From: Atrina japonica
Taxonomy: Eukaryota > Mollusca > Bivalvia > Pterioida > Pinnidae
NCBI GenBank assembly: GCA_030159075.1
Contig: BROG01000474.1
Span: forward strand, 342,501-406,500
Reading direction: 5' to 3'
Length of the DNA: 64,000 nucleotides
Shown here: piece after piece, positions 56,501 to 64,000 of the stretch
Layout of the letters: the number at the start of each line of letters is the position of its first letter
How positions within the stretch are numbered: the stretch's first letter is position 1
Position numbers and translations under genes: made by a program
Notes under the pieces: model-generated
Told to the model about the DNA's origin: nothing
The model's input: the letters and a program-made list of their open reading frames with translations, nothing else
Databases searched by the model: none

Positions 56501-59500
56501 ATCCAGGGTGGGCAAAATTGGCCTCAGAGGGTATCCCTCTTTGAAAATCTTCTCATGAACTGATGCATGGATTGAAAAACTAATTGCATCCGAGTAATTT
56601 TTATGGATGCATGATTCAGTTTTTTTACATCTTTCCTAGTTTTTTTCAGAATAAATTCCTCCACTCCAACTTGACCATTCTCAAAAATAAATTTTTGACA
56701 TGTTTTTTACATCTTTCCTAGCTTTGTCATTTTCAGTCATTTTTAAGTCTCCTCCACTCCAACTTGACCATTCTCAAGAAATACCCCCTGTCTTGAGATA
56801 CCACTCTCAAGAAATACCCCCTGTCTTGAGATACCACTCACCACCTGTCTTGAGATACCACTCTCAAGAAATACCCCCTGTCTTGAGATACCACTCTCAA
56901 GAAATACCCCCTGTCTTGAGATACCACTCTCAAGAAATACCACCTGTCTTGAGATACCACTCTCAAGAAATACCACCTGTCTTGAGATACCACTCTCAAG
57001 AAATACCACCTGTCTTCAGATACTACTCTCAAGAAATACCACCTGTCTTGTCTTGAAGATACCACCTGTCTTGAGATACCACTCTCAAAAAATACCACCT
57101 GTCTTCAGATACCACTCTCAAGAAATACCACCTGTCTTCAGATACCACTCTCAATAAATACCACCTGTCTTCAGATACTACTCTCAAGAAATACCACCTG
57201 TGTTGGGAAACCACTCTCAAGAAATACCATCTGTCTTCAGATACTACTCTCAAGAAATACCCCCTGTCTTCAGATACCACTCTCAAGAAATACCACCTGT
57301 CTTCAGATACTACTCTCAAGAAATACCACCTGTCTTGAGTGACCACATTCCAAATGCAATGCAGTTGATCAATCCTATAGATAAACCCTCATTTGAGATA
57401 CCACCTGTCTTGAAAGACCACATTTCAGTGATTTCAGTGGCAGAAATAGTGGTCTTTCAAGATGGATTTCATTGTGATAGATTTTGAGCCGTTGAAAAAA
57501 TCATTGGCTACACTGGGTATATATTAACACAGAGAAAAAAATGTATAAAAAAGCTGTCATTTTTTAAATTTCCTTTCAGTTTTTTATGTATGGTACAAAT
57601 GCAATTGTTGAGTTTAGTTATGATGATACTGATACAAATGTATATTAAACATAGACAAAATCAAAAGACTAAGACCTGGCATTGGTATTTGTACTGTTTA
57701 TTAGTACTTACCAGTGAAAGGGGAGATGTTACGTTTTGTTTACATTCATCTATCAGTCCTTTCAGTTATGGGTTTGGTTAAAGTTTTGTAATTTCTCGAC
57801 ATTTGCTTGATATCATAGGTAGTAAACATGTATTATTTCATCAGCACTCTCAGAATGCATTTTATGTTAAAGGTATTCTGTAAATTGTTAAGATAGAAGG
57901 TTGTCCTCTTTCTACTTCCATTCAACTGGGGTACATATGTGTTTTTACTTTTCTGAAATTTTGCATTCATCAAAGTTTCTAGATACCATACTGTAAATAC
58001 AGATTTTTATAGCGTTGGAACGTTTTAATGTTCATCAGTATATAGGGATCATGCAGAATTCTGACCCTTCACATCATTTCTACAGCTCCGAAGCAATATA
58101 GTGCACTATAACTAAGGCTTTTTCAAGGAGATTCAGTGTGTCTTATTCCTATTCATGCATTTGTTATAACATCTGTTGTAACAGTTATCACAGTAGTAGG
58201 AAAATTAAACTAAAATGATAATTTTGTCGTCTATACACTCAAAACATTTTAAAACACAATAGGATCTACTTTCAATGTGGGCATAATTATCGAAGACAAG
58301 TATTGATATTGTTGTTGAGAGAGACAACTTTTCCCCATGTCATTGCAGCTGAAGTCTAAATTTAAGAGTTATGTAGAAGCACAGTTGTCCGATAGGGTCT
58401 CAGTGATCTAGGTTTACATCTCCGGTCACCCATGCCAAGTGAAATTTTCAATCAGGAAAGTAAAAATCTGCCCACTTGTCCTAAAAAGTAAAATTACCAA
58501 TAGGCTACCTAATCGTCATTGGATATAATCTAGGGGCCTACTCAAAAACCCATTTGTAATTACACTTAGAATAGAATCTGTGACTGAGTGTAATGCACTG
58601 TGTACATAACCAAGTGAAAATCATCTTTTAAGTTACGAAAACATTAGGATTCAAGAGTGTCAAAAACTACATAATAAAAATACATAGTGTACTTTAAATT
58701 TACATGTTTATACATAGTTTATACTTTTGAATCATCCCCTTATCTCAGCACCCCGCTGTGAAGATGAAGTTTTCATTCAGACTTTCAGGACACTACAAGC
58801 TATGTTCACTGGAACATGATCATTAACTGATAAGAATCCGGCAGCAATCTTTGAAGTTTGGAAAGTATTAGAACTACAGATTTTAATTGTTTAAGAATTT
58901 CAGCTAGGGGAATTAAGGATTGAGATTGCTGCCATGATTGTGTACAACCTGAAGATAGATACTAAAATGCAGTCAAAATGTTTGCATTCTGTTATGAATT
59001 TGTTGGGAAAAAATTTTATGAAAAGTTAATTTTCTCTAAGTTGAATTAAGGCCGAATTCCTGCCCCAATTTTTTGGTAATCTCATTTTCTTTCTTGTTTT
59101 TATTGACTACATGAACTTTTTTGAGAAATAAAAACTATGTTGAAATAAAAATGTATAATAAAACTATCAAATTCTCTGTTTAACAGTGAAAATCCTATTG
59201 AAATGCAATAAGAAATGGCTTCACAATATTTTTTTGAAAAAATCTTGTTTTTGATATTTTGAATCGTAAGTGGTATGATGTTGACATATCCACATTTAAT
59301 GAATTGTTCAGTGATAGGGCCTATATGAAGCCATTATCAGGCTTTATATAAGGCTGATCTTAAAATCATCAAGAATTTTTAATTAGAATTCATTGCTGTA
59401 CTATCAAAAAGATGGTGTAATTTGCAGTTCTGCTTAATCAGGTGTGACACTTGAGGTGTGTAGTCTCTAAATGACTTGATACTGTAAAAAAAAAATGAAG

Positions 59501-62500
59501 TATCTACTGTGAATGTTGTCATGGTATATAGGCCTATGTGTTGTTGCTTAACTACAGATACAAGTCAACTTAATTTTGCCAGATGAAAAGGTTTTCTAGA
59601 TTACATGTGTTCAACGCTGTTGAGGCCATTCAGGCCTTTGATTTTAATATTTGACTTTTTGTCTCACCTGCAAAGCAGAAGTGAGACATGGGGATCACTG
59701 ATTCCAACTGACGTTGGCTTTGTTGTCATCAACATTTTGTTTCCAGAACAGAAATCTTAAAGTACTGGATAGATCGGAACCATACTTCGCACAAATGATC
59801 CTCATGAACCCTAGATGTACCTTTCAGGGTACTAAGTTCAGTCTGTCCTACTTCTATGGAAACTAGGTCACATTCACCAAAAATTGTCCCCAGAGCAGAA
59901 CTCCTAAACTACTGGGTGGATTGGAACCATACTTCACACAAATGATCCCCATGTACCCTAGATGTGTCTTGTTTAACCTAAAATCTGGAAAATAGGTCAC
60001 AGCCACTGAAAAATCATTGCCAGAACAGGATTCCTAAACTTCTGGATGGATTGAAACCATACTTTGCATAAATGATCCTCATGTACCCTAGATGTGGCTT
60101 TCAGAATTCTAGGACTTATTTTCTGGAATATACATCACAGTCACTATACACCGTTTCTGGAGCAGAACTGCTCAACTAATGGATGGATTGGAACTGTACT
60201 TCAGACAAGTGATCCCCATGTACCCTAGATGTGCCTTTTTGGGTTCCAGAGCTGGTATGACCTGATTTCTGGAAACTTGGTCACAGTCACTGAAAAAACA
60301 TTCTAGAGCAAAACTATTTTGGGGATTGGAACTGCACTTCACACAAATGATCCCCATGTACTCTAAATGTGCTTTTTATTGGTACTAGAGCTGGTCTGAC
60401 CTGATTTCTGGAAAATATGTCACGGTCACTGAAAAATCTTTCCAGATTGCTTGGTGGATTGGGACCATAATTTGCACAAATGACCCCCATGTACCTTATA
60501 TGTGCCATTTGGGGTTATAGGGTCAGTCTGACCCACTTTCTAGAAAGTAGGTCACAGTCACTGAAAATCGTTTCTGGAGCAGAACACCTAAACTGCTATG
60601 TCACTGCAGGCAAGACATATAGCTCCTTGGAATTCTCTTGTTAGAATAATATTTACAAATAATTTCAATCAAATTGTACAAATACAATAACAAAAACACA
60701 CATACACATACTCTAAATATTACAATGATATAAACTTTATTTATTTTACAACAATTAACAAACAAGTTTTCTGGCTTATATTAATGTTGGCTCTGATGTT
60801 GGTTTGAGGGTTTGGTAGGAGAAAACTGAAAAACTGACTGATTTCCCAGACAAAACCTAAATGTCTGAGCTGGCGACCAACGTATATAGTCTTAGTAACG
60901 TTGAGCACAAGTTACATGTACTTATGTATTGTTTGATCAACATTTGGCTTTTTACCTACTGAGTCTCATCATCAATTTTTTTCATGTATTTCAGATTTCT
61001 AAGAAATTAAAGACATCAGAGGTTGACAGAAAAAACACTCTAGAAGAGGATCATGGGAAGGTGTGTGATGCTGTCCTAGCTTTACCTGCTTAACAAGGGT
61101 CGTATCCAATTTATAATCTATGAAGAATGATTTTAGTTTATACTGATTTACCATATGTCATGTTTAATTGTTTCACAGAGTTTCATAAAAATGGATTTCA
61201 CTTAATTATCATTAAATATTTCTATCAGCTAAGATTGTATCATTGATTCAGTTGTTTTACTATGTTGATTTTACCAACTTGAAATAGTGGCAGTCCCATT
61301 TAAAGTTAGCCTCCAGACAGAGGCAGAAATTTGTCTCCATGACACAATGTTTTGTAAACTGAAATGCCAGACCTCTGCTTAGAGGAATAGCTATACTGTC
61401 ATTCAACTTGCAAGCAGAAAGATCTCTGGTGCTGAATTCTGTTTATAAAAGGTTTTAACCCTTTCATCCCTACAAGCCACAATAGACTAGTCTTAAACAG
61501 TAGATAAGAATATACCACTCAGAAACTCAGGTGTGAAAGGGTTAACAAAGATAGATTCCCTGACCAGACACATGACACTGGAAAATGTCTCCTCACTAGA
61601 TGTGAAAGTCACAGGTCCTTCAAATAAAGCTCAGACTAAGGTCCCATGTAACAAAAGAAATATGAGAAAACCCTCAATGTACTAGCAATAAGTCTATAAC
61701 ATATAGATGTAAGTAAAAGTCACATGTCTTTTGGATGAGACTTTTATTTTAGATTTTATCATGGCAGATGTACCATTGTTGTCAGTCTATAGCAAAGGTC
61801 AAAATTTGTGGCACTTTGCCTAAAGATTTTGACATCTCCATATAAATCAAAAAAGAAATAGTGGGTTTTACCTCTAGGAAAAAATATTATTGAAACAAAC
61901 ATTCATAGAGGTAGAATTTACTGCTTGCAATCATTCATTGATCAGTTTTTATAATAATATAATAAAAACTTATCATCAGAACTAATTTGTAGAAGTCATC
62001 ATCAAACTCATTTGTTACATTTATATCATTTAGACTTTATCATCAGAACTCATTTGTATCATCAGAACTCATTTTGTATCATATAGATTTATCATCATAG
62101 ACTTTATATCATATAGACTTTATCATCAGAACTCATTTGTATCAGTTACACCATGTAGACTTTATCATCACAACTCATTTGTATCAGTTACGTCATGTAG
62201 ACTTTATCATCAGAACTCATTTGTATCAGTTACATCATGTAGACTTTATCGTTAGAACTCATTCATTATATTTATATCATATAGACTTTATCATCAGAAC
62301 TCATTTGTATCAGTTACATCATGTAGACTTTATCATCAGAACTTTATCATTTTGTATCATATTACATCATGTAGACATTTATCGTTAGAATCATGTAGAC
62401 TCATTCATTTGTATATTTATATCATTATATCAGTTACATCATATAGACATCAGAACTCTTTGTATCATTTGTATCAGTTACATTTATATCATATAGTAGA

Positions 62501-63458
62501 CTTTTGTTACATCATCAGAACTCATTTGTATCAGTTTACACAGAACTCATTTGTATCAGTTACATCATATAGACTTTATCATCAGAACTCATTTGTTACA
62601 TTTACATCATGTAGACTTTATCATTAGAACTCATTCATTATATTTATATCATATAGACTTTATCATCAGAACTCATTTGTATCAGTTACATCATGTAGAC
62701 TTTATCATTAGAACTCATTTTATTATATTTTATATCAGAACTCATATAGACTTGTAGACTTTATCATCATTTGTTACATTTATATCTCTTTATTTGTATC
62801 GTTACATCATATAGACTTACATCATCATGTAGACTTTATCATTAGAACTCATTCATTATATTTATATCATATAGACTTTATCATCAGAACTCATTTGTAT
62901 CAGTTACATCATGTAGACTTTATCATCAGAACTCATTTGTTTCAGTTATATCATATAGACTTTATCATCAGAACTCATTTGTATCACCCATTGTCACTTT
63001 ATAAGCATCCAATGGAATCATTGAGACAAGTCTCATATTATAGGATAAATGTTGCTGTTATATTTCAATGGGGGAAGCTAGGTTTTTGTGTTGTGTCTGT
63101 TCTTCCATCTGTCTATACTACACAACACTTATTTGGTTCAGGTATATATATTTGATAGATAGTGGCACATACAAATGTTCCACACTCACCACCCTTATTC
63201 TTAGAGTTATCTCGTTTGTTATTTTTATTTATCTAAGTCAGTTCTTTACCTAAATTCACAACAATAGGTGCATGTTTTGAAACATGGTAAATATTGATCT
63301 TGTTGATTTTTATGTCCTGAACAAAAAATAGTCCCAGACATTCCAAAACAGAACTTGTGTGCCCCACAATACAAGTATTGATATCAGTAGCAGTCTCGGA
63401 GAAAAGAGGGCAACCCTTATGGCTCACGGTGAGGGACTTACCTTCATAGGATCTCATG
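50358..63458 (+). CDS. CENATAC: CENATAC (CCDC84) minor-spliceosome factor, first six coding exons; gene continues past window
   Basis: Coding exons: 50358-50504, 52910-53073, 54193-54297, 55086-55152, 60995-61060, 63333-63458; all GT-AG, phases agree, 225 residues so far. Exon 1 has a C2H2 finger (C16-X2-C19-X9-H29-X5-H35, followed by HQ) as in CCDC84. Exons 2-3 carry the second finger (C75-X2-C78 ... H101-X5-H107) inside FWCHFCVEEV ... LLEHIASEEHKK, then MWNFFYQHK. Exon 4 begins RFKEKA. Exon 6 contains EGLTFIG, matching the conserved SLTFIG block. Human CENATAC binds the U4atac/U6atac di-snRNP and is needed for AT-AN minor intron splicing and chromosome segregation (family knowledge). Its own introns here are all GT-AG with no U12-type donor. 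The C-terminal exons lie beyond 64000. Confidence 0.88.
51185..51388 (-). mobile_element. tRNA-derived SINE in CENATAC intron 1 (best copy of its family)
   Basis: On the minus strand from 51388: GGGCCTACGTGGCCGAGTGG (A-box) and GGTTCGAATCCCGC (B-box) in near-perfect tRNA arrangement, then a body with GACCACCG and TTTATTGGTGGAGG words shared with 30110-30358. Confidence 0.8.
52126..52295 (+). mobile_element. 5'-truncated SINE with perfect target duplications, CENATAC intron 1
   Basis: 170 bp matching the 3' part of the SINE at 4221-4490 (GTGCCACAGTAGGTGTCG, CACCGGCATTTGGTGACATC, GTTAAACAACAAGAAATAAAC). The tRNA head is missing. The flanks CTAAATAAGATAAC at 52112-52125 and 52296-52309 are identical over 14 bp, proving a discrete retroposition event. 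Confidence 0.92.
52910..53073 (+). CDS. CENATAC: CENATAC coding exon 2
   Basis: Acceptor TTTTGTTGTAG, donor CAG/GTAGAT. Carries the first two Cys of finger 2 and KYGQLLEHIA. Confidence 0.88.
53440..53515. mobile_element. Small MITE remnant in CENATAC intron 2
   Basis: ATCAAACTTGTCTATAAAGG at the left and GGTGGCCTTTATAAAAAG at the right are roughly complementary and resemble the CAGTGAAAC-ended MITE at 39392-39568. Confidence 0.4.
53600..54025. repeat. 48-bp minisatellite in CENATAC intron 2
   Basis: About 9 units: ATAGCATTGTGTATACAAAT, GTTATACAAAATTCCAATGT, GTAAAAAT. Open frames on both strands (16-residue repeats) are artefacts. It ends about 170 bp before exon 3. Confidence 0.95.
54193..54297 (+). 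CDS. CENATAC: CENATAC coding exon 3
   Basis: Acceptor CGATGTTGCAG, donor CAG/GTTAGC. Encodes SEEHKKKMWNFFYQHK and downstream helix. Confidence 0.88.
54594..54908. repeat. 55-bp minisatellite in CENATAC intron 3
   Basis: About 6 units: CATGATTCACAATGATGTTT, GCTATACTTTGGTGTGTACT, GTACATACATGTAGA; ACATAC/ACGTAC and TTGG/TTGA variants alternate. Confidence 0.95.
55086..55152 (+). CDS. CENATAC: CENATAC coding exon 4
   Basis: Acceptor TTAAACTTGACAG, donor CAG/GTTAGT; RFKEKAALNIRRYSSQQEHN. Its 3' half and donor are duplicated immediately downstream (55205-55283). Confidence 0.85.
55205..55283 (+). pseudogene. Duplicated half-exon 4 of CENATAC (pseudo-exon)
   Basis: 55205-55283 repeats 55111-55190 (exon 4 3' half, its donor GTTAGT and about 38 bp of intron). 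The copy has a T-rich run ending ATCAG at 55209, so it looks like a complete 37-nt exon 55210-55246 with acceptor and donor. The ancestral frame now reads TAC TAG, a stop, and 37 nt would shift frame if included. Confidence 0.75.
55440..56690 (+). repeat. ~430-bp degenerate tandem repeat x3 in CENATAC intron 4
   Basis: Three successive blocks carry AACCGCTGAAGG/GACATCTGAAAGG, GATTTTGATGAAACTTTA, GTGGATCCA, AAAGAGGCCC, AAATCTTCTC, GATTGAAAAACTAATTG and GCTTTCCTGAAAGAATTTT in the same order. It resembles the mollusc dispersed repeat at 27.2-28.4 kb in style. Confidence 0.75.
56760..57345. repeat. 33-bp minisatellite in CENATAC intron 4
   Basis: About 17-18 units of GATACCACTCTCAAGAAATA plus CCCCCTGTCTTGA, with CCCC/CACC and TTGAG/TTCAG variants changing along the array. 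Open frames on both strands are artefacts. Confidence 0.95.
57350..59655 (+). other. CENATAC intron 4 interior, no extra exon found
   Basis: AT-rich. I looked for an additional exon between exons 4 and 5; none fits the frame with good splice sites. Confidence 0.4.
59660..60610 (+). repeat. ~137-bp degenerate tandem repeat x6 in CENATAC intron 4
   Basis: GATCC(C/T)CATGTACCCTAGATGT recurs at about 59797, 59944, 60074, 60211, 60349 and 60480, each with GGATTGGAACCATACTTC before it and TCACAGTCACTGAAAA after. Starts GTCTCACCTGCAAAGCAGAA at 59660. Minus-strand frames here are incidental. Confidence 0.8.
60995..61060 (+). CDS. CENATAC: CENATAC coding exon 5
   Basis: Acceptor TTCATGTATTTCAG, donor AAG/GTGTGT; 22 codons, charged (ISKKLKTSEVDRKNTLEEDH). 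Sequence conservation is weak, so the call rests on phase, splice sites and position. Confidence 0.65.
61455..61545 (+). mobile_element. ~90-bp TTAA/CCCTTT MITE, copy 3 (intact ends)
   Basis: Begins TTAACCCTTTCATCCC and ends GTGTGAAAGGGTTAA, with TTAA at both edges (61455-61458, 61542-61545). Interior CACAATAGACTAGTCTTAAA is shared with copies 1 and 2. Lies in CENATAC intron 5. Confidence 0.75.
61980..62990. repeat. 42-bp minisatellite in CENATAC intron 5, rearranged
   Basis: About 20 units of TAGACTTTATCATCAGAACT, CATTTGTATCAGTTACATCA, TG, many truncated or fused (62340-62560, 62700-62830). Plus-strand frames here are artefacts. Confidence 0.92.
63333..63458 (+). CDS. CENATAC: CENATAC coding exon 6
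   Basis: Donor CAT/GTAAGT is strong. Two in-frame acceptors exist: AATAG ending at 63332 and CCCAG ending at 63338 (two residues shorter). Encodes HGEGLTFIGSH, the family's most conserved C-terminal block. Confidence 0.8.
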
Positions 63459-64000
63459 TAAGTATCAACATATTGTAAAATACAGGTAAAAATGAATTCA
63501 TAAAAATGGTTTATACTATTTTTTTTCTATTGTTAACTCATCTACCCCTGTGGTCACATTTAGACTTGCTCAAATCAATAAATAGTATGGTCTACTGTCA
63601 TAATTCAACTCTGAACAAGTTCATATTGCATGTAAAATTATAATGAAATTCTTAATCATACATCCCCGAATTCTGACAGTGGACTTGACCAACTGACCTA
63701 TTGCTAAATGTGGCTTTCAATGTGTATTTTGACGTTGGTTAGATAGTGACAACATAATCTAACAAATATTTGATGGGCGATTTAATTGTGATGTCATAAT
63801 GGAAAAGTCTTCCAAAAGGTGCTGTGTAGGGCCTTTCACAAAAGGTCAATTATTGATTGAATTATACTACAGAATATCAATAAATCTTTTTAAATTCAAT
63901 TCTTTTGATCCTTTTATCTATATCTAAAAGAGGAAATTACTAAATGAAATGCTAGATTGATATAGAATACAATTTTACCTAAATGTCTTTTGACTTTTTA
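63459..64000 (+). other. CENATAC intron 6, runs off the window
   Basis: Begins GTAAGTATC. No further exon was found before the right edge. Confidence 0.6.

Noticed and set aside
56700..57487. Repetitive frames rich in HSQEIPPVLRY and the antisense equivalents
   Set aside because: 33-bp minisatellite within CENATAC intron 4.
50505..63332. U12-type (AT-AC) introns in CENATAC, which would suggest autoregulation
   Set aside because: Every donor seen is GT with no RTATCCTT consensus; all introns look U2-type.

Overview
This window is AT-rich eukaryotic nuclear DNA, almost certainly from a bivalve mollusc. The reasons are: intron-rich genes with GT-AG introns; a RING/B-box/beta-propeller TRIM-like gene and an H-type lectin exon of kinds expanded in bivalves; tRNA-derived SINEs with the conserved marine-invertebrate SINE body; a CCHC-tailed non-LTR retrotransposon; a Penelope-like RT fragment; and many small inverted-repeat elements. 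The species cannot be named from the sequence alone.

Layout. 1-18.9 kb is mostly repeats (microsatellites, minisatellites, SINEs, MITEs) with the last two exons of an H-type lectin gene on the minus strand (5717-7757). From 15.07 to 18.87 kb a terminal-inverted-repeat element has expanded internally into a 55-bp tandem array and then received a 5'-truncated LINE, which is now dead. A two-exon TRIM-like gene follows (19030-21560, plus strand; 475 aa after splicing), then a broken Penelope-like element (22.0-23.1 kb). 23.1-31.2 kb holds a 58-bp minisatellite, a tRNA-derived SINE, a MITE and degenerate dispersed repeats, with no gene recognised.

Two conserved single-copy genes fill the rest and are transcribed away from each other. 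On the minus strand (45001 to 31230) is GPS2, in ten coding exons giving 386 aa; it is a subunit of the NCoR/SMRT-HDAC3 corepressor complex. On the plus strand (50358 to beyond the right edge) is CENATAC/CCDC84, a minor-spliceosome factor, with its first six coding exons (225 aa) present. About 2.3 kb separates their 5' ends. That spacer contains CpG-bearing sequence and a palindromic CACGTG E-box, so it is a candidate divergent promoter region.

The most striking property is architectural. Many introns of these two genes carry their own, mutually unrelated minisatellite. In GPS2 the units are 21, 66, 35, 38 and about 103 bp. In CENATAC they are 48, 55, about 430, 33, about 137 and 42 bp. Several arrays read as long open frames only because the unit is a multiple of three; these are not genes. 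I found no evidence of a wholly new biochemical system. The best leads are the intronic satellites, the nested MITE/satellite/LINE structure, a duplicated pseudo-exon in CENATAC, and several short inverted-repeat families, including a TTAA-flanked family of about 90 bp.
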